Origin: Ceratodon purpureus
Lineage: Eukaryota > Streptophyta > Bryopsida > Pseudoditrichales > Ditrichaceae
NCBI GenBank assembly: GCA_014871385.1
Contig: CM026426.1
Coordinates: 87,273,026-87,337,025, forward strand
DNA length: 64,000 nucleotides
Direction: 5' to 3'
Shown here: one piece after another, positions 26,160 through 38,454 of the stretch
Layout of the letters: each line of letters begins with the position of its first letter
Numbering within the stretch: position 1 is the first letter of the stretch
The notes under the pieces: model-generated
What the model was told of the DNA's origin: nothing
Seen by the model: the letters and a program-made list of their open reading frames with translations, nothing else
The model's database searches: none
Position numbers and translations under genes: made by a program

Positions 26160-29007
26160 TATTAACTCTATAATGCTTCAATGAATATTAAGAATAAATT
26201 AACTTCATAATCATATTCATTTGAATTGAGTCAATGTTATCCAATACATTTTTAATAGAAAGGCTTTAAATCCTATTAAATCCTGCTCACACCACTGATA
26301 AAATTTAGTTTTGATTGATGATATTTGCAATCATATTTAATTATAGCTATTAAAATTTTAATTTAGCCATTGATATTACTTTAAATAAGTTAACTAATGT
26401 TATTTTTAAGGATCCTCGGTTCGAGAAGCTAATTCTTCCATTTCTATTTCAGACAGAAAAAATAGAAATTTCCATATTGGGCATTGTTGGGACTATCTGT
26501 GACAAAATGTCCAAAAGGAAAAGCTTAAGGAAGAACATAAATAATCACCTACTGTTTTAGTATCGTAAGGTTGCTGTAACATGAAAGCAGTGCATGCTAT
26601 AGAAGTTAATGTTGCTTTCAATTCCTTTTTGTTATAATGTCTTGTTTCATAAAGCCTTGTTGCCTGCTTCGTTTCTATTTCCCCTGTTGCCTTACTCTTC
26701 TTCTACCTTTATTAAACTGATTAACCGATTGATTTACAAATCTCTCACTATGGAGAACAAAAATACTTTCACTATTTTTCAAAGCTCTTCTGATGTAAAA
26801 GTTATGTATTTTAGAAGAATTTGCCCTAAATTTGGGCAATAATTTATCACAATTTCCCATTTTCTACCCAAGTTGCCTATCATCTACAAGGGCAAAAAGT
26901 GAAAAGACTAAATTTTCAAAGGCGGGCACTTGCAACATAACGGGCCAATGTGTTTTCATGCATACACAATGTTGACAAGTTTTATCCAATTGACATTTTT
27001 TAATTAACAAGCAGTTGCTATTCTAGAGGATTGTTTCAATCCTCAGAATTTTTTCATTTAGCTGTAAGTTACCATCTATAGGTCCATTTTCATCCAACAT
27101 ATATTTTTCATCTACAAAAAACATGATATCCACACTTCACTTTTCATCTAGTACTAACATATATCATTTTGTTTTTGTAATGTGGTAGTGGGTCTATCCA
27201 CAAGACCCACTATTCATACGTTTCTTCTTTAATGCAAAAATGTTTAATCAAAAACTTCAAGGCACTTTGATGTTTTTTGAAAGTGTTACTCAAACTTTTT
27301 GATATTATAAGAGTGCATGCCAAACTATTGTAAACTCCTTCCAAACGCCCATGGAAAAAAATTTAACAATATTTTGCAAAAACAAGGCGTGTTGTACAAG
27401 GAAATCTCCCTCGCAAATCTCAAATTTGTACAAAAAAGTCGTTGCACAAAATATATGAGGAGGACGGAGGGAAAGAGTGCAACGGGTCCTAAGAGAAACG
27501 CGCCAACGCTGACGCAACTTGGAATAGTGTAGAAGAAAGGCGACTGGGTCACCTTTCAACATCAGACAACTTTTGCTGCAACTTTGAATATTATAATCTC
27601 TAAGATGGTAAACATCCAACGGCTGAAAATTTTATCAGTACTTTTGAAGAAGGTCTTGTAAAAGATCTTACGGCTGGATGTCTAAAAAAAAGCAAATTTG
27701 TTTGGTTCAAATTGTCGTTTCTACAAGGTGGTCAAAAATCACAGTTTTAGAGGTTTTGAGACCCAAAACATGCTTGGGCACTTAGGGGTTAAGGATCAAA
27801 AGGGGATTTGGTAGGAGCCGGCAATTCAATTCTTTGAAGACACCTCCACGTGCTTGATTGAAACCTTCTCCCTATTACAGACAAGCAAAAGAAAAAGGAT
27901 GTCATTCATGTCAAAGAAGAAGGTGACATAGCAACCCTTCCATATAATGAGACTTTACAATGAATCTAAATATAGCGCAACTGTCAATTTAAATTGGCTT
28001 AGGTTCCGGATTTGTAACTTTTTGTTGTATAGACACAAGACAATCAAACTTGTTCATGCAAAGAAGAATTTTCCTAAATGGCTAAACTTATCAATCTAGA
28101 TGAAGTCGGTGATGATGTAGAGTTCATCCACATTAGACAAATTTTAAAGCAGATGAGAGATGCTAATTCATGTTGCCATGAATCCAAGGACTTAACCGGA
28201 GTCCACTTAACCAAGGTTCTCTAAGTGGAAACAATATTGGAAAGTGATGGTGCAAACCTAAACCTAGGTTTAGGCATGTCTTAAAGTAAGCAAAGATCTA
28301 AAGGTACCACCTTTGCACCAAAGTAAGAAGGAGTTTCTTCAACTAGATTAGATATGTCCACAATTATACTTTATTTGAGGAAATAAATCAATTTGCAAAA
28401 ATCTTGTTTTGTATATAACTTGGTGCAGATAGAGAAGAGCCAAAGGGCTAGAATGTTGGACCTTGATCTTTTCTTGCATAGTTTGAAATTAGAAGTTTTT
28501 AGATACCGTAAGGTGAACCCTCATGTCAATTTGTCAAAGTTGATTATAGTATGGTGATGGAAATGTTCAAGGAAAGAAAGATTGTGAGGTCTATGTTGAA
28601 AAAGTGCCTAAAATGGTAGCTACGTGAGCGTAATCTTGTACGCACTTGTTATGGTTGAAATAGAAACTGACTTTCTCTAATATCTCTTAATATCTCTGAA
28701 AACATTGATAGAACTTTGTTGAGAAAGAAAAGCATGTTGATAATTCTTTGATATGTTTGGAGCAATTTTTTTTTGTTTTGATTCACAAAATGCAAAGTTT
28801 AACACTTGAAAATAGGGGAAGACTTGCTCCAAACACAAGGAAGTGTGTGGACAAGATCGGTTGATGTAATGCATTCAACAACAAAGAAAATACCACTTGT
28901 TGTGCCATGATAAGCGAGAGTTCTAGGAAATACAAATAAAAAAAAGATTAAAAGTGGTGAAAATGTCTCTAAAATTTGCCTACAACCAAAGAAATTAGTT
29001 TAGATTC

Positions 29008-29040
<33 letters not shown>

Positions 29041-29357
29041 GACAGAATCTAGCGTAGATTTCTATTCAATGGATTGCATTCAATTCATTTCAATTCATGC
29101 CATGGCACCCTCTTCGACATGAAAAAACCTGTGGACTAATCTCATATGAAATACTGCCTATGTGGTTTTATTTAAATTATTTCTCTCTACTATTTTCTAG
29201 ATCAATTGTCTGATTTAAGACTAGAGAACAATTAAATTCTCTTTGCTTTTAGTGATTGTTGGGCAATTTTCTTTACATGCTCATTGCAATGAGCTAATGG
29301 TTTTTTTGAATCGGTACTTCTAGTCGCCCAATACATTATAATAATTTCATCCTTGTA
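26160..29357. other. AT-rich intergenic stretch with faint coding traces
   Basis: The promoter of the SPAG1-like gene should lie at its left end, but no clear TATA box was fixed. Protein-like traces on the plus strand at 27860-28400 (for example MAKLINLDEVGDDVEFIHIR) are interrupted and unrecognised. A 31-base A run ends the stretch near 29039. Confidence 0.35.
29009..29039. repeat. A31 homopolymer
   Basis: Thirty-one consecutive A follow the interrupted coding traces at 27860-28960. It could be the poly(A) tail of a retroposed sequence, but no target duplication was identified. Confidence 0.6.
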
Positions 29358-29680
29358 CAATTGAGTGACATCCACATTGGCACCTTGTGCAATTTGAAGA
29401 ATAGTGTTCAGTCTACTGCCAACTTTGATACCCTCCCGAGCGTTGGAGAATTTTTATTTCTTCATGAAATTTTAGACACAAAATCATTGTTAAGTCGACA
29501 ACATATTTACCAAATTATAAGAAAAATTGATATAAGAAAAAGATATTTAAGAGATACTAACAAGGGATAGTTGTAAGAATTAATTTACAGCTGCCAACTT
29601 TGACACCCTTCTGAGGATTGAAGAATTTTGTTTTTCACATGGGATTTTAGGAGTAGGAATTTTTTTTATGATTTTTACAG
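29358..29680 (+). repeat. Left terminal inverted repeat of the Tc1-like element
   Basis: About 323 bp matching 62046-62367 in reverse. It contains two copies of a word CTGCCAACTTTGA(C/T)ACCC about 185 bp apart (29403 and 29588). A poorer third copy follows at 29768. The end is therefore built of imperfect repeats of about 180 bp. Confidence 0.85.
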
Positions 29681-30219
29681 ATGTGAAAATTCAAGTCCAA
29701 AAGACTCACAAAAAATCATATTCAAAATCTATTAATTATGAGAAACAAAGGAGAGAATCTTTTCACAACTTCCAACCTTGACAGCCTCTTTAGGACTAAG
29801 AATCTGTTATTTCAATATGAAATTTTTGTCACATAATCTTTTTAATGTTGATAACATGTATAAAAATTTTCAAAGCCAAAAGATAGATACAAAAATATGT
29901 ATTTTAATTACAATAAACACTTCAAGGATATGGTGAAATTATTAAAATATCTTTAACACCTCATGTTTCTTTACTGTAATTATCCATTTGACACAATGCC
30001 TATTTATACATGCATCTAAGAAAAATTAGTAACATTTAAATGTAAAATTTGGAGTTGTTACATGAAGAAGAAACCACTTGTATCACACACGCATGACAAA
30101 GTTACTCCTTCTAAATATCAATTGAGCACTATTGTGTAAACTTAAGAGAATGTTGTATGTTATTTGTGATCATTGGATGTTGGAATATTGGTGAGAGCAC
30201 AAACAAAGAATGTGTTATG

Positions 30220-30229
30220 TGTGGGACAT
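30220..30229. repeat. Left target-site duplication of the LINE
   Basis: TGTGGGACAT, repeated exactly at 60956-60965. Confidence 0.7.
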
Positions 30230-30358
30230 AGGCTCGAAATTCTTGTAATTGCACTTGTTTTTGGATGAGTGGAGCCGAGTGAGGGATGGAGCTTCTGAGC
30301 TCCGTCTTTTTTGATTAGGAGAGAGTTTTGTACTTAGAAAAATTCTGTAGCCTGCACC

Positions 30359-33300
30359 ATGGGACCTCCCTACTCTCTCTTGATACTGTGCGTTGCCCTT
30401 ACCACCATAGCCACCTCTTGGATACAATTCCTCTGTGCCTTTCCCTCCCATAGAATACTGCTAGTTTTATTAACCTCGCCGCTCTTACGTCTCTTCTCTC
30501 TACGTCCCCAATTCTCCCCTCTCCCTGCTACTCCGCTATCCCGCAACACTGCCAATACCATATTCCCCCCTGCTAACTTCACCCTCGACAGCTTCCTGGC
30601 CAAGATGACTATCCGCCTGCACGAACGGCTCCAGCGACCTGCATCAACTCGTCACCCCCCGGCCTCAACTCTGCCCTCGGCTCACCTCCGCCGCTCCGTC
30701 GATCCACTGTCCCAGGAGTACCCCGTCGTTACCGAACTCTGCCGCCCCCTCGAGCAGCAGCTCGGGCTGTCGCAGCTTGTGTTTCACACTCAGACACTCC
30801 CCTCCCCCTACCTCCCTGCACATTTTCATATTCCGTCCTTTTACTCACACAACATTTACACACATACAATCCGCATATCTCAGTCACCAGACTGCGCAAA
30901 GACCCCTTCATTCACTTCCACACCCGTCCCTTCACCACCCTCCATTCCCATCTCTCCCCTCCTTCACCCCCAGCGCCAAACTCATTTCATATTTCAATTA
31001 CACATTTTTGTTTTATTTCTCGCTGAAACATTCCACATTACATTGCTCTCCATAGAGAGTTTGCCTCCACGGCTACCGCTCTACCACCCTATACTCTTTC
31101 TTGCTTCTCTAGCTCTCCTTACTCATCGACACCTTCCTACGCAGCTTCTTCACAGCCAGGCCCCTTTTTCCCATCCCACCTTCATTTTTTTGACCTTCCG
31201 CATACATCAATTCACGCCTCTGCGCTCCCCATCCATCATCTTTGTCTTCACCAATCCTCCCTACCCTCCCTTGCCCACTATTTCCCTCCTCAGCTCCTTC
31301 CGCCTCCTCCCCATCGCACCGCCCACACCTTTCCCCAACTGTTTTCACCCCCCCCCTTTTGGCCCCCTTCAACACTTCCCCCCCATCACACTCCCCTCAC
31401 TACCACTTCCTGCCCACATTTCCGCTGCCCCCCCCTCATCACAGCCCCGCACTCCCCCTCCCACCGTTATCCACTTGGCCCCCTCCGGCCCACCCCCACT
31501 TCCCCACCTCCCCCCACTGCCACTGCCCCCTACAATCACGCCCTCTCTTCCACTACCCTCCTCTACACTCCCCCCCGCACCTTCCCCCAACTCTCCAGCA
31601 CCCCTCTTGACCTCCTACCGCCACTCCCCACCCCTCTCACCTCCTCCCCACTTCCCTCGACACTCTACCCACCCCTACATTCCCCTTTTCTCTGGCATCA
31701 CATTACATCCTTCCTCGGCCGCCACTCCTGTCTCCAACCAACCTTGAGAACTTGCACCCGAAACATCCCACCGACCCTTCACATCAGCTCGCCTCTTTCC
31801 ATCCACCATCATATTAATCACAACACACTCCTCACTCACCTCCCCCACCTTAGGTACTCTACCACCCGCACTGTCCTTGCTCTCCTTTGCATTTTCTCCC
31901 CTCCCCCTATTTTTTGCCCCCCTTTACTAAACCCGGCCACGCTTGTGACTCTCCCTACAGGCCCCTCGCACCTTGTCGCCCCCGATCCCATGGCACGCGT
32001 CAAGACCCTCGCACGCAAGGTGACCATTTCACAAGACTCTCTCCATGCCCACTCAGACAAAGGTGTGAAGGGAGGCTCCTCCAACTCGAAAAAGAGGTTA
32101 GCACTTAAACTCACCGCTCTTGCAATTGAACAACAACTTTTCCCCTACATCGGACCCGATGGTCTCCCCGGTCAGTTTCTACATCTAACCCAAATCCCTT
32201 TTGGCATTGACATAGATCCTACCTCAGGCCTCTAACACACACACAAAATAGTGATACGGTTTGATTCTGGCTATCAGCAGATGAAAAAACAGGAGGTTCA
32301 AAAGGCTACCCTAGCTCGTTTTGAATCAATGGGCATTCCTTTAGCAAACAGATTTCATCAACCCATAGCTGCCCTTATGTACCCTCAAACTAAGAACTGG
32401 TTAGGGTTTATGAAAGTAGACCTTTTCAATCCCAACACTGATGGCGTTGCCTTGCTCCGCGGCCAGCGCATCTTCACGCTCTAGCTCCAAGACTCCTCCT
32501 ATGTAGTTTGAAAAATAGAGGAAGGTTTTGATTTTCCTTCCACAGCAGCAAACAACAAATTAGAAATTAAGAGTCCTATCTTATCTCGATACACTTCTCG
32601 CCACCTGCTAGGTGAACTCACCCGCTTAGAATACTTGCTGGAGCAAATCTGGAGTTTGTCGGAGTCACCAAGCGTATTAAGGAATTAGAGTTTGCTGAAA
32701 TCACCATAGCCTCCGAAAAACCAAGAAGTACCTCTTAGAGACCCCCATCCTGTTTGACAACCAACGCCTTGCCATAACCCTCCCCTCCTCTAACCGTTCC
32801 TCAAATCTTAGCTCCCTCAAAGCGCTCACCACCTCCATTCTTGTTTGAGGCTTACCGGTCGAATACTCTCAGATGCAGGTCACTGCCGCTCTCCACAAAA
32901 TCCTTAGCCCCAAGAACATTCTGACCGTCACTTACAACCAGGCCAAAGGTGACCCACTAGGCCGACATGACGATGTTGCCACTGTTAGGTGCCTTAATTT
33001 GGCGGTCTACACGCATTGATGTAACCGCAAGGGAGTCCCATGCCTCGAGAAGCTTATTGATTTTGCACCCCATGCCAAGACCATGGCCGGCTCTCCCCTC
33101 TAGCTTAAGCCAAAACCCAGGACCTACGCCCCACCCGAGAGGTTATTGCCGACGCCATAACAGCACTCAAAAACAAAACCCCAGCCCCCCCAACCCTCAA
33201 CCCGTTTGAGAATTCTCCACAGGCAGTTGAAACCCGTATCCGCACGCACATCACCACCCTCGGCACCTCCATTAACTCCCACACAACCGACAAAATCGAC

Positions 33301-33484
33301 GCCACTGCTTCCCAAGCTGCCGCCCAGCGCCAGCTCCACCACAACCTCATGTCCCAGCAACTACAACTCCTGTCCTGCGCTTCTCGCAATTTTGGTCAGC
33401 AAATGAGCGGCATTTTTTTGGCACTCAATCAAGGACCAGCTGATGGTCCACTCCCACCTCTCCCACTTCCCGACGCCCACCCCC
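30359..33484 (+). pseudogene. LINE ORF1 (Pro/His/Ser-rich), broken
   Basis: The first 462 codons (30359-31747) are open and extremely rich in Pro, Ser, His and Leu, with a hydrophobic start that only mimics a signal peptide. A second part (31744-32235) contains a basic stretch (ARVKTLARKVTISQ). A third (32251-32484) reads FMKVDLFNPNTDGVALLRGQ and RIFTL. Further decayed coding sequence follows to 33484. ORF1 products of LINEs bind the element RNA. No RNA recognition motif or zinc knuckle could be made out. Frames change several times after 31747. Confidence 0.5.
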
Positions 33485-33487
33485 TAA

Positions 33488-34620
33488 TTGATTAGACGCC
33501 CCTCGCATGGTCTCTATTTGCTTTTTTCAATTTTGCTGTTTGCTACGATCTGTGCCCCAGCTGTATCTGTCTTCTCCGCACCCACCGCGGTGCTCTCCTC
33601 TCTCAATGAAACGCACATTTCTTCACAGTCTCCAACCTTGCCTACTGACTGCTTGTCTTTTGCACTTTCTCATGATGCCCACGCTTCATTTCTAAGTACT
33701 CGCTCCACGCATCCTCCCTTGTACCCCATGATGGTCACACCTCTGTTCCTTTCCACCGTCCCTGTCTACCCTCGCCGCGTCCTTCACACAATTCATTTGC
33801 TCCCCCACCACACCCGTCTGCCTCCCCCGTCTTCAAACCCCTGCTTCCTCTGCCAAACCCTTCCCCACGCCTTCTCCCACCCCCTTGTCCCTCCACCTCC
33901 CCTCACCGCACCCACCCCATTCTCCCTGCCTGCCTATCCATCCACAGTCACATCCACACTTTTACCCCTTGTAGCCTCCCAGCACCCTGCCCGCCTCCTT
34001 TTCCCCAATTCCCTTCCAACCCCCTCCCCCCACGGCAACCCCAAATCCCCCCACACCACACTCCTCGCCAAACCCTTTCCCGTCCCCCAAATTGTTTTTC
34101 TCACATCTACTGCCCACACTCCACAAGCACTCAACAGACATCTGACCCTCCCCCTCTTGCCCGATCCTCACCCTCATGGCTTGCCTCCGTCGCCCCAACA
34201 CAGCCCACCACCCCGCACCCTTCACAGCTGCTCCACACCCTCTCGCTCCACCACCTCCCCCACCTCCCCCACTCTCGCCCCTCTCCCCAATCCCACACAC
34301 CCCCGCCTCCTGCCATGCATCCGTGCACACGCCCCGCCCCCAACCACCCTCGCTCACTCCTTGATTTTTCACCGCCACAATCTTGCCCGCCTCCATCATC
34401 TTATCAAGTCCCTCCCTTCCCCACACTCTCACAAAACCCTACGCTCCCGATGAACCGCCACCCTCCCCCGACAACACCATCTCGCCACCTGTGCACCTTG
34501 CCCCCCCCCTTCTCTATACCATGCTCCCCCCCTCCCCCCCCCCTACACGGCCCCATATCACCCTATACTTGACCCCTAGCTCTCAACCCAGCCCTCTGAT
34601 GCTACTCGGTTCTCCTCCCC
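33488..34620 (+). pseudogene. LINE ORF2, low-complexity N-terminal part
   Basis: 321 open codons (33488-34453) are Pro/Ser/Thr/His-rich after a hydrophobic leader (LYLLFSILLFATICA). They have no domain of known function. The run stops at a C-rich/G-rich junction near 34620, where the inverted segment begins; the same Pro-rich composition resumes on the minus strand at 36610, which supports continuity before the inversion. Confidence 0.45.
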
Positions 34621-36620
34621 TGGGGGGGAGGGGGGATTTGGACAAGACAATGACTGCGGATTTCATTGAGGATAGGGTGAGTGTACCAATGAGGATCAGT
34701 TTTAGCAATGTAGATGGTTTTCCGGATGAGGTGATAGGTAGCGAGGTGGTTCTTCCAGTCTTTGGCGAGTTTTCGAGGGAGAAAGCCGCCTTGTTGGGCT
34801 GTGCGGTTGGTGAGAGTTGGAAGGGGAGGGGCTTGGCAGGTTGTTTCAATGGTTTCGAAGATGTTATCGATGAGCTTGTCTAGAGAGGTGCAGGCGGTTG
34901 TCCATTGAGCAGGGATAAGTTCAGGGGTGTCTAAGTGGTGTGTGAGGTCATTAATTTGTAGAGAGTTGTGTTTGAAGAAAGTAGTGTTGAATTTTTCTAA
35001 GGTGGCGGGGGGAATGGGGTTTAAGATGGAGATTCGTAGGGATGCCAGGGGTGGTAGGGGCCTGGCAAGGAGGGTATCGTGAGGAACATGGAGGGTGATT
35101 GGGTAATGGTCCGAGTTAAGATTGAAGTGAAGGTTGGTGGTGGAAGAATAGCAGGTGTTATCAGGGGAACAGAGATAGAAGCCATCTATTAAACTGGTAG
35201 AGGTATAGTTGTAACCACCTTGTCTAGAGAAGGTGGTGTTGGTAGGAATGTATTCAAAGTTAGGGAGGTTTTAAAGTTGTTCCAAAGGATGTCTTCAGGT
35301 TGTACAAGGGTAGTAGTGTGGTGATTGTTTCTTCCGTGTAATGCGATATCACGGTTGAAGTCTCCATAAAGTGTGTAGATGAGGTTTGGGTGTGAGGCGA
35401 TTTGGTTGGAGATGGTCGTTTGAATGTGGTGGAGGAGGCGAGTGTCTTCGATGTGTGTGGGCATATACATATGAATAAGAAGCCAGGGTTGTAGCGGTTG
35501 ATTGTTAATGCGAATTATCTGAAGGTAGGGGGATATGTTAGCAGGAGTCGGGATTTTAAGGAGGTTGCGAAGAAAGGCGTATTTGTTGTGGATTAAGGTA
35601 AGTAGTCCACCTCGGCCGAGTGTATAGGGCATGCGTTGTTGGATACACCGTGTAAGAGAGTGAGTATTATTGAAAATAAGTTTATAGTCAGGAAATAAGT
35701 TTTGGATGTATTTGGTGGATTTGATAGTGGTGAGTTTGGTTTCTTGTATGTGAATGATTGCAGTGGTGTGGGCAGTATTGGCAAGGAGACTGTGTAAGTT
35801 TGGGAGGGCCGTATTCAAAGAAGAAGCGTTCCAAGTAAGGATGTTTGTTTCGTATGGGGGGTGTTCGTTGTTAGAGCGTGGGAGTGGGGCAGGGATGTGT
35901 GGGAGCGGGGGAGGAGGGGATCGAAACAGCGAAGTGATTCACTGATGAGTTTTGGCGGAAGAAATGGGAATTTGCGTTGAAGGCTTGTTTTGCTTGGGGG
36001 TGTGCCGTGGCTATGGATGTATGTGTAGAGGTCTTTGTGAATTGTAGATTGGGGGTGGAGGAGAACATGGTGGTTTTCGAGAAATGCAGTGTAAGGATGT
36101 TTTGTGAGGATGTGACGTTTGAGGGAGCTGCGAAGGTTGACGAGGCGACTAAGAATGGAGGTGGGCCAGATGTCATTGAAGTGGTGAGCATGCGGTTGGA
36201 CAAAGGTGTCGTTGCAGATGGTGATTGAGGGATCGATGGTAACAACTAAGGCATAAATGAGGTGGGAAGGAGGGGATTGGTTGTGTGCGTGAGTGTAGAG
36301 GGAGTAGTGGGGGTAGGAAGGTGAGGGGAGGTGGAGGAATAAATGGAAGAAATGGATGTAGGAAGGAGTGGGGAAAGTTGGAGGGGTTAAAGAGGTTGCG
36401 GGCTGGTGAAAACTGGAAAGGGGTGGGGAAAAAAGGAGAGGAAAAATGGTGGATATGAAAATGGAGTGGTGTGAGCAGAGGAGGGTGGGTAGTGGTGGTA
36501 GTGATGGAGAGTGAGGAAGTGCATAAATTGTCCAAGAGTTTATCAGAAGGCGAGGACAAAGGGTGATATCCGGGAGGGGTTAGAGATAGAAAGGGGCTGG
36601 GGGTGGACATGTGTCCGGGT
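34620..36620 (-). other. Inverted 2-kb segment of the LINE
   Basis: All LINE coding sequence in this interval lies on the minus strand while ORF1, reverse transcriptase and RNase H lie on the plus strand. Flipping it restores the expected order. Both junctions lie in C/G homopolymer runs (34611-34634 and 36619-36628). Either a real inversion between such runs or an assembly error could produce this. Confidence 0.75.
35085..35870 (-). pseudogene. LINE AP-like endonuclease domain (inverted)
   Basis: The minus strand reads the motif series of the endonuclease/exonuclease/phosphatase fold in order: NILTWNASS (about 35848), IQETKL (catalytic Glu, about 35745), LYGDFNRD (Asp/Asn, about 35350), and SDHYPITL (Asp-His, about 35120). 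Most lies in one open frame, 35818-35189. The domain nicks target DNA to prime reverse transcription. All catalytic motifs are visible, so this part is better preserved than the reverse transcriptase. Downstream minus-strand sequence to 34620 is the linker that should join the reverse transcriptase. Confidence 0.8.
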
Positions 36621-36639
36621 CCCCCCCATTACCACAATT

Positions 36640-38440
36640 CCCCACCAATGGTTAGATGACATAGCTGCTCCTGCCAAAACCGCCAACATCAAAGCCCGTA
36701 AAATCACCACAAACTACTCCAAATCTTGTATTCTCAAAACAATCTTGAAATATCGCCAACTCTATGATAAAAGCTCCAAGAAAATCAACAGAAAAGTATT
36801 CCAAAACTCTGAAACATCACCTCTTGACTCCATCATTGACCACCATAACCACATCCTTACTAGCCGAGAGGATATTGCCCATAAAATCCACATACAACAA
36901 TCACTCAACAATCGACCTACCGTACCTTCATGCCTCCATCCCCACAAACACCCCTTCCATTGTACATGCTACGTCCGTCAGTATCCTTGGCATGACCTCG
37001 AAGGCTTTACACTTGACTAACGTGGCAAACCACACCTCACCCTCCATACCTACTTTGACCAAGAAACATATGATTTTTGTCTTAAGCATCTGGGTAATAA
37101 GAAAGCCCTCGGCCCGGATAGAATCCCCAATTCCATTTTGAAAAATATGCCCCCCCCCCCCCGGACTTCTACAAACTCCTCTACTTGTTCTTCACGCTGT
37201 GCTGTAAACAGAAAAAAATTCATGCTTCCTGGATGACTAGCCTTACGGTACTCCTCTACAAGAAAGGTAACTCCTCCCTCCTCACTGACCATCGCCCTAT
37301 TGCACTCGCAAACACCATCTACAAACTATACACTAGTACATTGCCTTCCATCTTCTCGGCCTACGGAGAACGCCACCAAATCCTCCACGATAGCCAAGAA
37401 GGCTTCCGCGCTGAACGATGGCAACATCTACTCCCAATCTACCACCATCTTTTCTGGCAAACACTTTAGCAAAACTCACCCCATCCCCATCCTCCGTGGC
37501 ACAATTCAAGGTGACACCCTCAGTCGTTATCTCTTTATTATCTTCCTCAAATCCCTCCTTCGTTGGCTACAACAAGGTGACAATGGTTACACCTTCGGAA
37601 CATCCAACATTACCATATCCTCCGCAGCCTACGCCAACGACTTAGCCGCCATTGCCAACAAACTAACATCACTACAAACATGACTCAATAAACTCGATAA
37701 ATTTTGTGAATGGGCCAGTATGGACCTTGGAATCCCCAAATGTGCCATCACGGGCTCTCCAAGCAACTCCAAAATGAATCCTATCGCATTCAAAGCCCAG
37801 ATGTTAGCCACTAATATCAACTACAGAAATCAGCCAATTCTTGTACTAGATCAACATGAACTCTACACATACCTTGGCATCAACCTCGCCCCCTCCCTAA
37901 AATGGAAAACACAAATCACGACTACCACTGCCAAAGTCACCAAACAATGCCAAGCTCTTGTGGCTAGCCCAGCTACTATGACACAAAAAATCAGCATGTT
38001 AGATACGGTTATCCCTGCAGGCATTGCGTAGAGCTTCTATGCCGTCCCATATTCTATCCCGGCTATCAAAAAAATTGACAAAAGACTCATTGCCCTCCAC
38101 AAAACTATCTATGGCCTCCCCAAAAGCACCTCCAACATCGCCACCCAACTCCTTCATGACCTCTTCGGTCTTGAGGCCTTCTCCTTACAAAACGCTTACT
38201 TATGTTGTATTGGTGAACAACTCCAAAACGCCCTCAATGACAAAGGACACCTTGGCAAAATATAATATGGCCTCATTCAATACATCCTTGCCAAATTTGG
38301 TGGTTCCGAAGAAATTCCTTGAATTAAAACTCACCACTGTGTCCGCTCCCCCATTACACGGACCCTTTATCTTCTCAAACACCATGCCGGAGTCCACCTC
38401 AAGAGTACACTTCACCCCTTCCTCCTGAATCCATCTTCAC
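36640..38440 (+). pseudogene. LINE reverse transcriptase domain, with internal deletion
   Basis: Blocks in order: KALGPDRIPNSILKNM (about 37100), DHRPIALANTIYKLYTS (about 37285), DSQEGFRAER (about 37390), then directly NIYSQSTTIFSG, RGTIQGDTLSRYLFIIF (about 37500), AAYANDLAAIANKLTSL (about 37630), and TYLGINLAPSLKWKTQI. The piece that should hold the first catalytic aspartate, between GFRAER and NIYSQ, is absent (roughly 60 codons). The usual YADD motif reads YAND. Several frame changes and a 10-C run occur. The enzyme would copy the LINE RNA; this copy cannot. Confidence 0.8.
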
Positions 38441-38454
38441 TGGAAACTGCCTGG

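Noticed and set aside
30359-31747. Secreted Pro-rich cell-wall protein (hydrophobic leader and long Pro-rich body)
   Set aside because: It sits at the ORF1 position of a LINE with target duplications, and the body lacks the regular SPPPP-type repeats of extensins.
33488-34453. Second secreted Pro-rich protein
   Set aside because: Same reasoning: it runs into the LINE endonuclease once the inversion is considered.
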